A stretch of DNA of 64,000 nt from Anseranas semipalmata (GCA_013399115.1 VXAA01006441.1:372001-436000), one strand, 5' to 3'; shown: positions 12,136 to 26,378, counted from the first letter of the stretch. A program made the numbers and translations. Notes: generated by a model not told the origin, from the letters alone.

Positions 12136-15100
12136 GCAGCGTGTTTTTCAGGGAGTGTGCACCACTCCGGCATCTTCAGTGGCTGCTGCAGAGAAGCAAG
12201 GACAGAGCCCTTTGATCTCCTCTGCTGCATTACAATCTGCTTAATAGCATTTATTCCAAGATAAATTAGGGAATAGCCAGTTTACATACGAAAGAGGCAT
12301 GAACCTCTCTTTTTTTAAGGGGTATGTACAACATAATCGACTTCTATCAAGTGTAGGCTCTGGTGCCAATAGGGTCTTTTATACATTGAGCTAAACGTGC
12401 TTTTATTTTTACAACAATGAAATAAGCAAGTGTATCTCACCAGTAGCTCACTGGCACATCCCAGAAGCCAAAAAAGAAGAGATGAGCTTCTCAGATACAG
12501 TTCTATATAGAAAAAGGTTAGGATTTATTTGGAAATAAATATTTTTGGGAACAAGCAACTTTTATAACAGAGCTTGTAATTAAGGGTGCCTGCCCCAGTT
12601 TACAAGGCCCTGAAAATCCACATAAAATGACAGATTTGCTCACAAATGTGACCTGGCAACTGGCTTGGGTTTCAGAACGGAATATATCTGACAACTGGCA
12701 ACAAGAACTCCAGAAACTCTCTCCTTGGCTTGATGTAATAAAACCAAGCTCCAGGGACACCTTATCGAGCCTTTTCTCCCTCCTTTTCACCTATTAGAAG
12801 TTTTCTGAGCTTGTAATAGGTTTTAGGACATCTGGGTGCACTCACATTAGATGGACTTAGTTTGAGGTATGCAGGCAGCAGGCATTGAGATAAAACGGCG
12901 AAGATACCTATGGCCCATGTTGTACATCATATACACCTAGCTTCTGTTGCAGCAGGGCAGCCAGTTAAGTAGCCTTGGCAATGTGGTCTGGTAATTTATA
13001 GACATCCCTATAGCCAGGTGTTCGGGAGGGGACTCCATCTCAGAATACAGAGAGGCTGGGGTCCCATCCTGATTCACGCCAGGGGCCCCCATCAGGGCAA
13101 GAGCTGCCTGTCCACAACTGCTCACCAGGTTCAACAGACCAGGCCTCTGGTCCTGAAAATAACCTTTGCCAAAGGGTGTCCTTCACCTTCTGACCTATTT
13201 CCCCTTAAAAGACATGTTTTATAGTTCAGGTCTGTCCCTCTCTAGTGACAGAGTCCACATCATTGTCATCTGTTGGTTAGAGACAAAATCATCACTTTTC
13301 CACCTGCATTTACAGTCAGGATTCTTCAGATTTTCAATGAATTCAAATCAGTCATTTGAAGTACAGATGAAGTAGAGTCAATAGCTGCAAATAAATCTAG
13401 GGCAGGACTGGCTGGTGCAGATTGTGCCTCCTTTTCAATGAGATGCAGGACATGTTTTAAATTTTCTAAGGAAAAGAACTAAGCAAAGCTCAGTTAGAGG
13501 ATTCTGCTGATTTCAGCAGCCTGGCAAGAGAGGGCATCCGTCAGTCCTATGGCCAAGTCACAAGACAGGTGGGATTTTAAAGATAAAAATAAATAGCTGA
13601 AACTACACCTAGTTACACACAGAAAACTGTGAAAGGGCTTGCTTTGATCAGCAACCTTGACGTATGTTACAGAAGGTATTAACGTGCTTCCCTAAAATAA
13701 TTTTACTTGGAAGAATGCAAGTGTATATAATTTTGTACACATTTTGCTGCATGGAGTTAAAAGCTTGGCCAGCATCTCCTCCTCCCTGTTCTGTTTAAGG
13801 ATGTCTAGTAGAGTTTGGAGAGCTTTTCTCTTTGCTCTTTGCTTTCTGTCCTACACTTCTCTCCCCTATCCATTTACCCTATGCGCCCGATGGGCTGAGG
13901 AGCTGTTATTGCCCCAGTCCTGCTGTCCTTGTGGGAATCCTCAGCACCTGAATTGTACTTGCACATTGAGAGCTTTGCTTCCATGTTGATCCCCCCCAGG
14001 AGTAACCAGGACACTAATTATTTATCAGTTAATGTGGTGACTGGAGAGCCAAAAATATAATCTCTAGATAACATCCGCCCCATTTAATCCTATCCTTAAT
14101 ATGTGTGTGTTGAAGAAGTGCCTTGGGACTTTCTGCCTTCTGCTGCACCTTGGTATCAAAGCCCAGGGTTTCCCTGGGGAGCGGAGAACAGCAGCAGCAA
14201 ACCCGACTGCAGGGGTTTCATTCTTTCCTTTCTGTAGCGAGAGTGCACGTGTGGCACGATGCCACTGCTTTAGCTGATGGGTGGATGAAAGCCCGAACTG
14301 TGGACAGAGGGATTAATTTGTTTTTAAAAAAAAAATAAAAAAATAGGGATCTCATTTGCTTCTTTCTCTCTTCTTTTTTTTTTTTTTATTTTCATTTGCA
14401 TCAAAACCTATTCAAGCAAACAATTTTTTTTCTACATTTAAATGCATTCAGTTTGTATTTTATTGTTATTGCACTTTTGTGTCCTTCCAGCTCTGTTAAG
14501 ATAGATCAAAACAATATAGGAGCTTATGTTCCTGTCAGATTTAATGTGCTGACCTTCTTATATCCCCCAAAGCCTTTTCAGATGTAGAGCTACACTTAAG
14601 TAAGCAATTAATCACTGCATACCTCTTCCAATGCAAACACAATTTGTTGGCAATTTAAACTGCAATTCCAGCTCTTTTGAAGTTTCCTTTCCAAGCTAAG
14701 GATTGTGCAAATTTGATCTCAGGCAGTACCTGTCAAATCATCAGAAGGCACTGGGGAGCCTCCATGTGTCAGGAAGAATCTCCAGTTCTTCACTCATCCC
14801 AGCGGAAGTCAGGGACCAGGCAAATTCAATCACATGTATCTGTACTTGGCAACCACCAAACTAAAACCTCCCTCTAAAAGAACCTTTAAACACAGTGTCT
14901 TGCCTAAAAGGACACAGCCTTCCTATGAAAACAGGAGGAGAACATTTAATTAAACCTATGACACGCTGAAATGGTAGGCAAGAGGGTGTGCTTGGGGAGG
15001 GAGAGGATTCAGGAATGAAGTCAAAGCTCAAGTGCTTTTCTGAGGAGATGGGGTATCAGTGGTCCAGCTGTCACGCTGTCGACTGACTGCAGAGAGGGCT

Positions 15101-15339
15101 GTTCCTGCAGACCCAGAGCCCTGACAGAGCAGGGAAATACTCGCCACCGGAGCTGGGGGCGAAATACATCTTTCTGCTGGGGTACTACAGGCGGTACGAT
15201 AGCTTGTCACGCTGTAAATCGTCTTCTCTGTGCGATGGATCACCTGCTCCTAGCTCAACAGAAGGCACTAGAGCCCACGTACAGCAGGCCCCATAAATAC
15301 ACAGAGAAAAATCAGAGGATTAACACAGGGCTTGTTGTG

Positions 15340-15560
15340 TTGATTTTTGAAGGAGGGCATATAATTCATCACTTGGGGGCAATCACGAGAGGGATATTTA
15401 AATTACTCTGAGAGCACAGAGCATATAAATAATAATGAACAGAATAAAATGCAAATGGCCTGGAAGGAATCAATAGTCATGAATGAAATCAGCCCTCAGA
15501 TCCTAATTGAAATGAAAATGAGATGCATATTCAATATGTGCTTAATAGAATATACATAAT
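15340..15560. promoter_or_regulatory. Candidate enhancer-like block with a perfect POU octamer
   Basis: This AT-rich but non-repetitive block contains an exact ATGCAAAT octamer (15449-15456), a second POU-like ATGCATATTCAAT, and homeodomain cores (CTAATTG). This is the texture of vertebrate developmental enhancers. Conservation and activity are not shown by the sequence alone. Confidence 0.3.
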
Positions 15561-18500
15561 ATGAGCATCCTGAGCTAATGAACAAGACTTTTCCATCACA
15601 GAGATACACACAGGCAGGCACCCCTCCTAGGGAGAGAACGCCAATAGATGCACGCACCTCTCCATACCTATATGCATAGCTATGTATATATATGCATACA
15701 TACAGCACAAAGGAAACAATGAACTTTCAACCGGTGCTAGATCACAACTGCAAGCCTTCGTGAAAAGACCAGCTGTTGTTTTTGAACATCTTTGAAGCTG
15801 TGGCAGGTATTTTGCACACCGCCCCAATATTAATTGGAAGCTTTTGTTTGTGTCGGAAATAACATGGGCCGGGGCTTTATTCTGCTTCGTATTTTATGTC
15901 ATTTTGCAGTAATTGATCGGGTGCTCACGTGCTAATCGGTCTGTCTGGTTTCTCAGTTGCCCTTTATTGGAGATCACTGACCTATGCAGAGGAATGGGAG
16001 CTGTTGCCCTTTGAATCTAATTACAAGGAATCCAATTATTTCCCGACACAGGCTGGAGTTGGGGATCTCACATTACCTCAGTGGAAAGCAGATGTGCACT
16101 GTTGCGAGGATGTCTTGCCCTGACATGTTAAACAGTGGCATGCTCCCTTGAAATAAGAAAAGAGCTGCCATTTTAAAACAAATTTCTGGTGTTCTGAGTC
16201 TTGGTAGAATTTGCGGCAGAGACAGCGACATCAGTGTCATGTGCAGGAGTGCCTTCATTAGGGCTGTAAATATTGGCAGCCATTAACACAGTGCTGCTGG
16301 GACAGGACCACAAGGTGATCCCTGGTCCTGGGACCCAGGGGAGGTGGGGAGGTGTAGGCCATGGTGTCTGTGTGGTCCTGCTGATGTAGGACCACCTCCC
16401 CAAGGTCCCATCACCCTCCAGTTGAAGATGCTGATTAGCCTTCACCATGCTGGTCACCACACTTGCTCAGCGAGATTAGACATATTCTGCTACCAGGCTA
16501 AAACCCCAAAGGCTGAGAATCCTAGTTGCAATTCTGCCACTGCTCGTCTTGGAGGTTTCTCTCTCAACTTCTGTGCTTCAGTTTCCTCATCTCCACTTCA
16601 CCTTCTCCTACAGGCTGATTGTTTAACATTGTGATGGGCTTTTGAAAATGTTCTGTGCTAAACCCTGTCTAAAAGTACCTAACAGTTAAACAGATTGAAC
16701 TTAGTTTATTGCTTAGCACAGCAAATGTCATCTGTATTGAATTTCTTTTCTTATGTGCTAATGAAATGCTCCTCTGATTTTTTATTTCCATTTCTGTGGA
16801 GGCAGTATTGTTGGAGAGAGAGCTGAACACAATAAATTAAGGACTAAAATTCTCTTTCTTGCTTTGGTATCCAACAATAATGCTACTGCCTCATCACTGA
16901 TGAGCCAGGTCCCACGGGTCTTCATCTCAGACCCATTACTGCAAGGAGACACATTCTTTGGCACCCACTTCATGACTGGATAGAGGTGCTCACTGGCAGG
17001 GAAAAAAGAGGTTTAATTATTTCTTACATTGTATGCGTAACACGTGTAAGAGAAAGCTGAAGTGAAAACATCCCTACCTCCACGCAGCACAATGGCCCTT
17101 CTGAGATAGCAGAAGGCTCTGTTAAGGGCCACTCAGAGTTAAGCTGCTATAGAAATCTTGGTGGGTTGTCCGTGTGGGAAAAACAGGTCAAAATTACCTC
17201 TGGTGTAAACTGCCTTGGTTGTAGCTGCTGTCTCAAGGACTGGTGTAGCCAGAAGTCTTCCCAAATTGTTTGACAAGTCAGGGTGCAGCTTGTGCCGTCG
17301 CCTCTCGCTGACGGTTTAGCACAGGAGAATGGCTGCCATGAGTGACCGCAATGGTCCTGGCTGTGCTGCCTGGGGGGAACGGCTCCTGCCCACCACTCCC
17401 ATTTGCTCTTCCCTCTCTCAGCCGAGGCATCACCATTCTCAGAAGTGAACACGGTTATCTGGGAGGCCCCTTGGCCAAAAGCAGTTCCTGGAGCCAGCTG
17501 AGTAATTGTTATGGTTATAAGCTTTTCTCTTCCAGCAGATGGTTGTCTATAGCTGCTCCTTTGTAATTTTGCTCCTTATATATTGACTCCAGACAGTGGG
17601 AAGCCAAGAAAATAGGAACCGTTGACATGATGGATCTGTCTTTGTCACCTGGCCTGGATCCTCTTACCCTGCGCACCCAGAATGGGAGTGCTGGGTTCCA
17701 GCCCTTCCTCCCAAGGACCCTACAGCCTCTGCATCTTCAGGAAGGTGGCTGTGAGTCATGTGAAATAATCTCTTAAGAACTTGAATCTATTCTAGGCTAC
17801 TGCTGCCAGGTACAACAGATGCTATCCATTAGATTTTACTTTCCCAGAAATTCCTCTGATTCATAAAACATTCAGGATTGTGGACTTCTATTTGGTCCAC
17901 TCCTCCTCCCCCACTGTGTAGGCTTTGGCAGTGGAAACGGGTATGAATGATTACGGAGCGGGTCTTCTTCTATAATACCTTGACTGGCCAGAGCAATATT
18001 TCCTAATCTGTGGGCCCCTGATCATGGGGAGACTTTAAGACATCAGGAAGGGATTTTCCAGATGAGAAGAAGAAAAAAAAAAAAAAGGAAGAAAGAAAAA
18101 AGGAGGTTTTAAACTATACACATGAATACCCATGGATGCAAAACAAAACAAAATAGAGAAGAATGAATTAAATTAAAGAGCATTCAAAGTTCAGCCTTAT
18201 TTTAGGCTTTTATAAATGGAAACTCATGTAGCTACACTGCATCAGAGTGTCCTTGGAATTTGTTTCTTAATATTTATTTTCCCGAATTAGACAGTCCTTC
18301 AGTTGAAAAGGTCAGGAAACTCTGGACTAGGAGCTGAGAAGAAATTCATCTTGCTGTCCTCCCTGGGGAGCAGCACTCCAGGGCAGATGCTTGTCCCCAG
18401 GCAGCCACGATGGCTCTCAGCACATCCCTTAGTACCAGTATGAGGCAGAGGAGAATTACAAGGATTAATCTGGAGCACATGTTATTGCTGCTGGCCCTGG

Positions 18501-18936
18501 CAGGACAAAGTGCAAGCGCATGCTGAGCTGAGCGCTGGGAACTCATAGTGTCACAGCTTGCAAGGAGGATATGTTCATGACATGGTGGGGACGTGGCGAT
18601 GGAGATGAGACCAGACTTGAAAACCAACACCCATACCAAATGGGCACCATTGCCAATGCTAGAAGACACCAAGAGTGAACCAAGAGTGCTGTGAGAATGC
18701 TTTGCATAAAATAAAATGACTATTTAGCTGACCTCTCCCTCCTTTTTGGAATATCAAATATTCATATGTGATAATACACAGCAATAAGCAATAAGATATA
18801 TCTCCTAGGAAACCTACTCGTGCTATTTAGAATATGAGCAGGAATCATTTACATAGGACTTATAGACTGATGGAAGGCAAATAATGGAAATTTGAGGAAA
18901 AACTCCTACAATTCAAACTGATCTGGAGAAGTAAAA
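15561..18936. other. Intergenic, no gene recognised
   Basis: It contains a block at 15825-15960 with CACGTG and TAATTGAT motifs, an 8-bp inverted repeat at 16372-16395 (GTGGTCCT/AGGACCAC) and an A/G-rich run at about 18066-18105. No exon-like open frame was found. Confidence 0.7.
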
Positions 18937-19100
18937 CATTCAGGACCAATCTCACCCCATTCCTCACCAAGACATCCTCACCTTCTATTACTAGACTTCA
19001 AAAATTGCCAACTTCCTTCTTCTCTGCACCATTCAGGACCAATCTCACCCTCTTCTCCACCAAGTTGTCCTGACCTTCTACTACTAGACTTCTTCCCTAC
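18937..19100 (+). repeat. 93-bp tandem duplication (two diverged copies)
   Basis: Copy 1 starts at 18937 and copy 2 at 19030, both with cattcaggaccaatctcacc. The first 63 or so bases align with a handful of substitutions and include 'ccttctattactagacttc' versus 'ccttctactactagacttc'. Copy 2 lacks about 20 bases of the 3' part. Confidence 0.88.
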
Positions 19101-20077
19101 ACCAATGTCATCCTCATCTTTTGGAAGACTGTTGCATCAGCAGTATCAAGATGAGTTTAGTAGTTGTTATGTTGGTTTCATTTTTTTTTTTTTTTCCTAG
19201 GCTGAATAGATTTTATTTTTAAAAGTGAAATTACCAGATGGGAAGCTAATTTAATAAGTTGATAATATCTGTTCATTTTAATTAGAAAACTGCACATAGA
19301 GCTGTCTGCTTCAAATACAACCCGAACAAAACTGAAATATTACAAAATTGCCAAATCTGATTTTTTTCCAAGGAGGAACTTGAAGGTACTTTGATTTCTT
19401 TAAAAATGTATTGGGGAAGATAATATTTCATCTACAAGGGCATACTTTGAAGAAGACTGGCTCAGGCACTCAGAGAAATGGAAAATGACACAGGTAAAAG
19501 CAACTGAGTTGATATACAGTGAGGACCACCAAATAAAAGAAGCATAAAATCTGCAAACAAACAGACCAGTTTTGCCATCTAAACCTTTTTTACTTTTCTA
19601 TACGTCATGGGCAGAATGCTTCTGTGATTCACAACACAGAGCTTATTTTAATATTCTGCTCTCTCTACACATATATCCCACGGATGGCAGAACTGGGCTT
19701 TATCTTTGTATTGTCAAAGTGTTTCCATCATAAAAATAGCTTACAGAAACCAGACTGACTGAAAGCAAATACAGAGTTCATGGAAGAAGAAATGAAGATC
19801 CACAGATGTTTGATCAAAATCAAGATGTATCTGCAAAAGAGAAGATTATGTAGCCCCCCAAACATAAGGGAATATTCTGCTTTTACATGCTGTTTCCACT
19901 GGAGGAAATAATAAATTATTTTTAAAATTCCATTTTCATCTGTGGAGCTATCTCGAAACATTAATGGGCAGGAAATGTTGGCTGATAGTAACGTGGTTAA
20001 GAAGCACATTACTTTATAATCATTTTAGTTGGGTTCAGATTAAGACTTTAAGTCCCAGAAGAAATGATTTCTCACTC

Positions 20078-20099
20078 TTTTTTTTTTTTTTTTTTTTTT
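20078..20099 (+). repeat. Poly-T tract (22 bases)
   Basis: An uninterrupted T run with no recognisable retroposon attached. Confidence 0.9.
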
Positions 20100-22207
20100 G
20101 TCAGAGATTGAGTACTTAGAACAACTCAGAATGGAGATAACCCTGACTTTATTTTACATAGGGAAAATGTTAATGTAGAACTTGTCACAGTAAAGCGTTG
20201 CATAAAGATGCATCTGACTTTGTATATCTGTGAAGAAAGACAGGAGATGTGTTTGAGCTACAGGGAAGACAATGATTTATCTAAAGGAAACGGGAGGAAG
20301 AGGTATTTTCCTTGTTCCTAGAAAAAAAAATCCATATTTTTTTTTCCACACCACCTCATGCATATGAATTAGTCAATGTGAAATGAGTTCTTGTTCTTCA
20401 GCTGCTTCAGCATGCATGTCTGCTCCACCAGCTCTTTCTTAGCTTGACTTCATTGCAAAGCCCATGAAGACTGTATTCTCTCTCCCTGCTGCTACGCTGC
20501 TGTAAATGGTGTGGGTTTCAAGTAGTACTTTGCTCTTGTCCTTGATCTTCACATGAGCTAGAGGAAAATCTTAGTGTTCATTCATTCTCTTTTGTGTGAC
20601 TTGTTAAATTGCAGCAAGCAAAAAAGTGTCACCTACCCCTGTCAACACTGCAGCATTATCAACCTTGGAAAAAATCTTGCAAAAAAATGATCCTGGGAAT
20701 AATTGCAAATCTAGGACCAAAAAGTCTGAATGACCTCCTTTTAAACACCACAGAAAGATATTGGCAAACCTTTACAATTATACTATAAGATAAATATCCA
20801 TCCACTCATGGTTAAATTTCAAATGAACACGATCTCACTAATCAATTGTTGTTTATTTAGCATGCTCTAAATACTCAAGTAAATCTAAATTAATGGCATG
20901 AGTAATTGGATTCATTTAAGACCTTGTATTTCCTTTCCTTGTGCTCTGCTGCTCACTGCTGCTTAAATGGAAGCAGGCAAACCATTTTGTGCTGTGGGCC
21001 ATACAGATGATATACTGATCACCAGAATCTGGGTCCTAGCTGCCCTTTTCTGCATTATTCAAACACAAGCTCAACATCTCCTATGTGATATACCTCATGA
21101 TTAAACCTGCCAGATAACTCTGAGCTCCAGGACAACTCCAATCTGAGAAGATTTCTAGCAAAGAAGAATCAGGTGTACAGAAGAGAAAATAGCCAGGGTT
21201 ATTCCCACAAGTGGGAGAGGGAAGAGGTTATTTTGTAGTTGAGAACAATACTCTGGAGGCCTTGGCATGTGGTATAAATGTCTTCTGGAATAGAAACGCA
21301 CAGCTGAGCCTTTGGGCTGTTGCTCAGTATAAGCAGGATATAAGTAGGATGCGTTGTCTCCTCCTGCCTCTGCTGGAATGCATGGGGTGAGACAGAACTT
21401 ACTGGAGATTGCACAGGGGCCCAGGTATGTATCAGATGGGCCTTTTAGGTGTTGAAGTCATTAGTGCTTTGTATGCTGGGGCCTGTAGTCCCTTCTTTAA
21501 TGTTCAGTGATGTGTGCTCTCCCACAGGTCTCCTCCCTGCTCCCAACATATAGCCCATCACCTTTGTCCCATCCCGCAAACCCATGCGCTGTGACAGGTC
21601 TACATGTGCACGGTGCCTACCCAGTTGATGGACTGGGAACACAAGTTCTCTGCTCTTTTCTGGGCTCATGGTTCTGCAATATTCTTGACAACACAGCATG
21701 CCTGTAGCTTCTTTCATCACTGCGCAGCAGGGAATGTGTTCTACTCCTCCTCTCAGGCACTCAGATTCACATGCTCAAAGCATGTTTGCATTGCAGGAAT
21801 TTAAAATGTTTTTTTAACCTCTCCCTTTCTGAAAAGCCCAGACATGTGGGAAGTTTTCCACTTGCAGCTTGCTAATGGCTGGTTTCAAGAAAGAATCACT
21901 TCACTTTAACTTCTCTTGTTTAAGCTGCAGTGGCCCTACAGGTCAGCCCTTTCCTGTCAATGCTTTTCTGCCGCACTCACAGACAAGATCTTATGGCCCT
22001 TCTTCCATCAGCGGACTCCACTCTTTACTTTGCGGTCCTTGACACTCCTCTCATCTGACAGCTTCTCCAAACAGCAACAGGGAGCCCTCTGCCAGCTGCT
22101 TTGTACAGCTGCTCTGTCCCCTGCCTGAGCCGAAAGCACGCAGACTCAGGCATACAGCTTGACTCCAATCCGTAGAAGTGGGGGACACATCTCCTTGCTC
22201 CTTTACC

Positions 22208-22229
22208 TGCTGCTGCTGCTGCCGCTGCT
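22208..22229 (+). repeat. Short CTG repeat
   Basis: About seven CTG-like units, one changed to CCG. Confidence 0.85.
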
Positions 22230-23109
22230 CTAATTAACCCTCTGTAACGCAGGTCTGGGCCAGCCGAGGGTAGCAATTCTGGTCCAGTACAAGATAGGCT
22301 GACATTAGAAACAGGAAAGTTTTAAGTATTGCCATTATAATTATTAAGCATTATTTAAAGCTTTAAGTATTCTTGGAAAATCAGGAGTAAAGGTAAATAT
22401 AGGGTAGCACTTTCCTGGATGTTAAACAAGCAGAGTTACAAGGTGCCCAGCTCTTCTCTGCCGCTCCTCCCTTCTTTAGGCTCTCCAGCAGGTTTCGGCT
22501 GAGTCTGGAGGCATCTTCACTGCCACCCCTGGCCAAACTGCTTGGTGCAGGGACAGCAGCCCAGGGCCCTGACTGCATCCAGCCACTGCTGCAGGAGGAA
22601 AACAGCTATCCAGATAAGCTTGGCACTCTAAATACACAGTGGCACCTCTTCCAGAGCCTCGACTGCAGAAATGAACTCCTTCCCCTGACTTCTCCTAATG
22701 CTGATGGACATCAGCTGCTGGAAATCAGGCTCCTTTCTGTTCTCCTGGAAGTGAGGACAGAGAGAAGGAGACCTTCTCCACAGTAGACACTTTGGCACCA
22801 TATAACCCAGGCCTGGGGTTTCTGATGAGCTTGTAATCCAGTTAATCAACTAACAATCAAGAAAGACTGCACGCTTCTTCCACCCTGTCTCAAAGAAGGC
22901 TGGTGCCTCCTGTCGTGCTCTGTTTATAGCTCCCTTAGTCCCCTTCCTCTCTCTCACAGGCAAACAAAGGGATGGAAAGCTGGGGATGGGGGCTGCTGCA
23001 TGGGGAAGGGTAAATATTTAGGTAGGGGGTATGGGGTTTTGACAGTGCCATGTCACTATTCATAGTATTTCTGAGAATAACTTTGGAGGCTGTTTTCTCT
23101 CAACAAGGC

Positions 23110-23138
23110 TTTTTTTCTTTTCTTTTCTTTTCTTTTTT
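23110..23138 (+). repeat. (TTTTC)n simple repeat
   Basis: Four or five TTTTC units lie within a T-rich run. Confidence 0.88.
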
Positions 23139-26001
23139 CATAGAATAGACCTTTTTATGGAAACAGAATATGTTTCATCTAAAATCCTGAAGTTTTTGTA
23201 AGGCTAAGTTGTATCCAAAAGGGAGGAAAAATGTTATTTCTACCAGAATATTTCTGGGAGAGAACAACTGCCTTCTGGCCTCTCTCTCAAAAGGTCTGTG
23301 CTCTCCATATTTTATCTAAAATTGCTCTTGGGATAATGCAGATTTCCTGAGGCCCTGGACCCCTGAGCCCAGCTGGACGGGTAGTGGAATGTGTGTGAGG
23401 ATGAATAGGAACGAGAGCAGGACAAGGTATCCTGGGCCAGGAGCAAGCTATATTATTAGAGCAGCTGATATTCTAACTCTGGCCATGCAATTGCTGACTC
23501 TGTTTCAGATTATTTTCTCTTACTTTCTATAAGCACTAACAGGCTATAAATAAACCCACAAAAACTTACTGCCAGCAAGGGCTAATGCCTGTTGCATTTA
23601 ATGGTGTTTGGGACTTTCTTTTTGTGCCAGATAAAATCACTAGGATGGTGGCTGTAACTTGTGCTGTATCCCGGCACTCCCTTACTAGTATGATCAATGA
23701 CGCTAAGGCAGGTTTGCAAGAGGCTGAAGAATTAGGTGCCCATCCTGACTTATTTTGGCCACTTGACTGCCTCAATTTACCTTAAAAATGCAAACCTTGA
23801 AAAAGTACACCCTGTTTTCAATACAAAGCCTATTGAACAGTCTTCTAAACTAGCATAATTATTTTTCTTTGGGTTCTTACTTGAAATCTTCCTTTGGCTT
23901 CTTGTCCATACAGCAGGCAAGCGATACCAGTGTTGAGAACACCTGAAAAGCAATTTTAAAGGCAGCAGCTGTTGACGGCCTGTTTATTGCCCTCCCCTGA
24001 AAAGGTTCATGAAACACTATTTGCTTTTCTTGAGTTGCTAAGGAAAATATTAGACAAATTATGGTCCAGTGCAGAGGTGTGTGCCTGCCCTAACCTCCCA
24101 CATCCATGAGAGATCTGGAAATCTATTGACAAATGATTTCCTATCTGCCTTTCACAGTTCCTAGATTCATTGGATGAGAAAGCCTTTATTTCTTTGCAGT
24201 GCAGAACTGTAGCCAGGTAGATTAGAAAATGTAACTTTTTGATAGATTTTTTTCCCTTTAGATGTCCAGCAGAATGCTATACTGAGGTGCACTGAGAAAA
24301 AATAAATAAATTCCATGCCAGAGATATGATTTTTCTATTAACCCTCTAACCCCAAACTTCTTCAGGGACATTTATTTTTTTTTGCTATGGATTTCTACAG
24401 AATTCTTCCATAAGAGCTGAAGAAGTTTGTAGAAATAAGCCGTTCATGTCAGTATTTCCTAATGTTTATAAAACTGTTAATTGTTTTTTAAAATTTGATT
24501 CCTTTTAAATATACAATCAAGTTAGAGATGAGGTCTTTTAAAACTCTGTGGGTTATCTTGCAGAGCCGTTCATCACCAGGCTCTAGTTAAACTGCAGCCC
24601 TGTGCATTACTGGTATGAGCTTCCAGGAAAAAAGGCTTCCAGGAGCTGGTATTGCACACAGTCCTCAGCAGAAAGCTGGCATTTAACAAGAACTGGGGTG
24701 GCAAATGAAATTGTGCATTAGGGACTGGGTGTTCACATGGAGCAAGTCTGCTGCTCTTTGCAGCCACCTTTGCCAGCAGAAAAGCCTGTCTGTAAAACAA
24801 GCAGAGGTATGGAGACAGACACTATTAATCAGACTTTCTGAAATACGAAAAAAAAAATCTATTTAATATGCAGCAAGTGTTGAAGACAGCCCTGAGGAGG
24901 AATACGCCTCCCTGCTCCAAAGGGAGACTTCCCACATTTTGATTGCATGAGTACTTGGAAGAGCAATATGCGGGGCGCTGCCATCAGGGTCGCATTTGCC
25001 ATTTGCAATCAAACACAGACCAATGCAACTCTGCTCCTTGTTCTGTTTTTTTTTTTTCTTTTGTTCTCTTTTTTTCTTCTCCCCCCATGTGATATTTGCT
25101 CTCTCTCATTCATCCTCTCTTTATTGTGTCCTTTCAGGCATTAATTTCATCATTGCTAAATATAATTTCCTACTGACTGAGATGGAATGACAGTCAGGCC
25201 AGGATTTACACTTCCAGTTTAATAAAACCAGTGAGAATGATTTGTTAAATCAGTGCAAGAAAATGCAGGAGGGGAATTTCAAGGATCCCTGGGTTCATTG
25301 GCATGATTGCACGGGATGGAAGTAACAACTTTGATTTGCTTTGGTGTGAACAGTTTTCTCATGATTCTCACACAACAACAGTTGTCCTATAGTGCTGCTT
25401 TATAATGTCCTTTCTAACATCAATGTCTTTCACTACTGGTAGGACCACATCTTAACAGGAGTGTCCTTTCCTCTCTACCTAGAACATTTCACCACCTTTT
25501 TCTTTGCAAATATGCTTTCTTCTAAAATTGGGTGCTGATTCCAAAAAGGGTTTTACAGATATGCAGGTCAATGGGCAATTGTGTATGGTGCAACTTAAAA
25601 TGATCACATACAAGATGTAAATTCAGGATCATCAGGGCTGAAGAAAAAGGCACAGTAAATATTTAACCCATCTCCTCTCCACTTTCGTTTCATAGATCTT
25701 TAAGACCTCCAGTATCTTTTTGTAAGAGACAACTAAAATTTTCTCAAGTATTCAGATGATTGAAGTTTGCTGCCTAGGATTTGGGATTTTATTCTGAAAC
25801 CTGAGAACTATTTAATTTCAAGATTGCTCATACCTACATCTAAATGTAATGATTCAAGATGGCTTTCAGAAAAAGGCCAAGGTAGCAATGACTCCCTTCA
25901 ACTCTGAGTATGCATATGAGTAGCCTGACATTTCTGTTCAGAAGGTACCCGACAAACTTACTAATCTTGCTGAGATGGTTTAGGTACTGATGCTTATATC
26001 A

Positions 26002-26045
26002 GTGTTTGGTGTTGTTAATTATTGTGTTTGGTGTTATTAATTATT
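26002..26045 (+). repeat. 22-bp tandem duplication
   Basis: GTGTTTGGTGTTGTTAATTA plus TT is repeated at 26024 with one G-to-A difference. Confidence 0.88.
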
Positions 26046-26356
26046 GAATTAGAAAATCAGGTATACAGAACTGTCTCTAATTCTTGATGGCTGCTGTGGA
26101 GTAACAGGAATTTCTTGCCACTTGGACTAGAGCATGATTTTACCAAAGTAGATATATTTGACTTCACTCTGCTTTCCTTCTCCCTGGTGCATTATCACTG
26201 GTGCTCTGTTGCATTCATTCTTTAGGGTAAAAGGATTCACCAAAGAAAACAGTTTTCATTCCTGTCCACACACCATTGTGTTGTAATGCTGTTATTTTTC
26301 TTTAAATTTATCTGTCATCTGCCTACTGCACACAGGGCTTTGGAGATAAACACAGG

Positions 26357-26378
26357 AAAAAAAAAAAAAAAAAAAAAA
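26357..26378 (+). repeat. Poly-A tract (22 bases)
   Basis: An uninterrupted A run with no recognisable retrogene upstream. Confidence 0.9.

Larger units (their letters stand above)
9021..15339. other. Intergenic, no gene recognised
   Basis: I see no gene here. It holds a CR1-like tail at about 11158-11216, a MIR-like trace at about 12085-12135 and T/A-rich runs at about 14325-14390. Open frames are at most about 96 codons and match nothing known. Confidence 0.7.
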
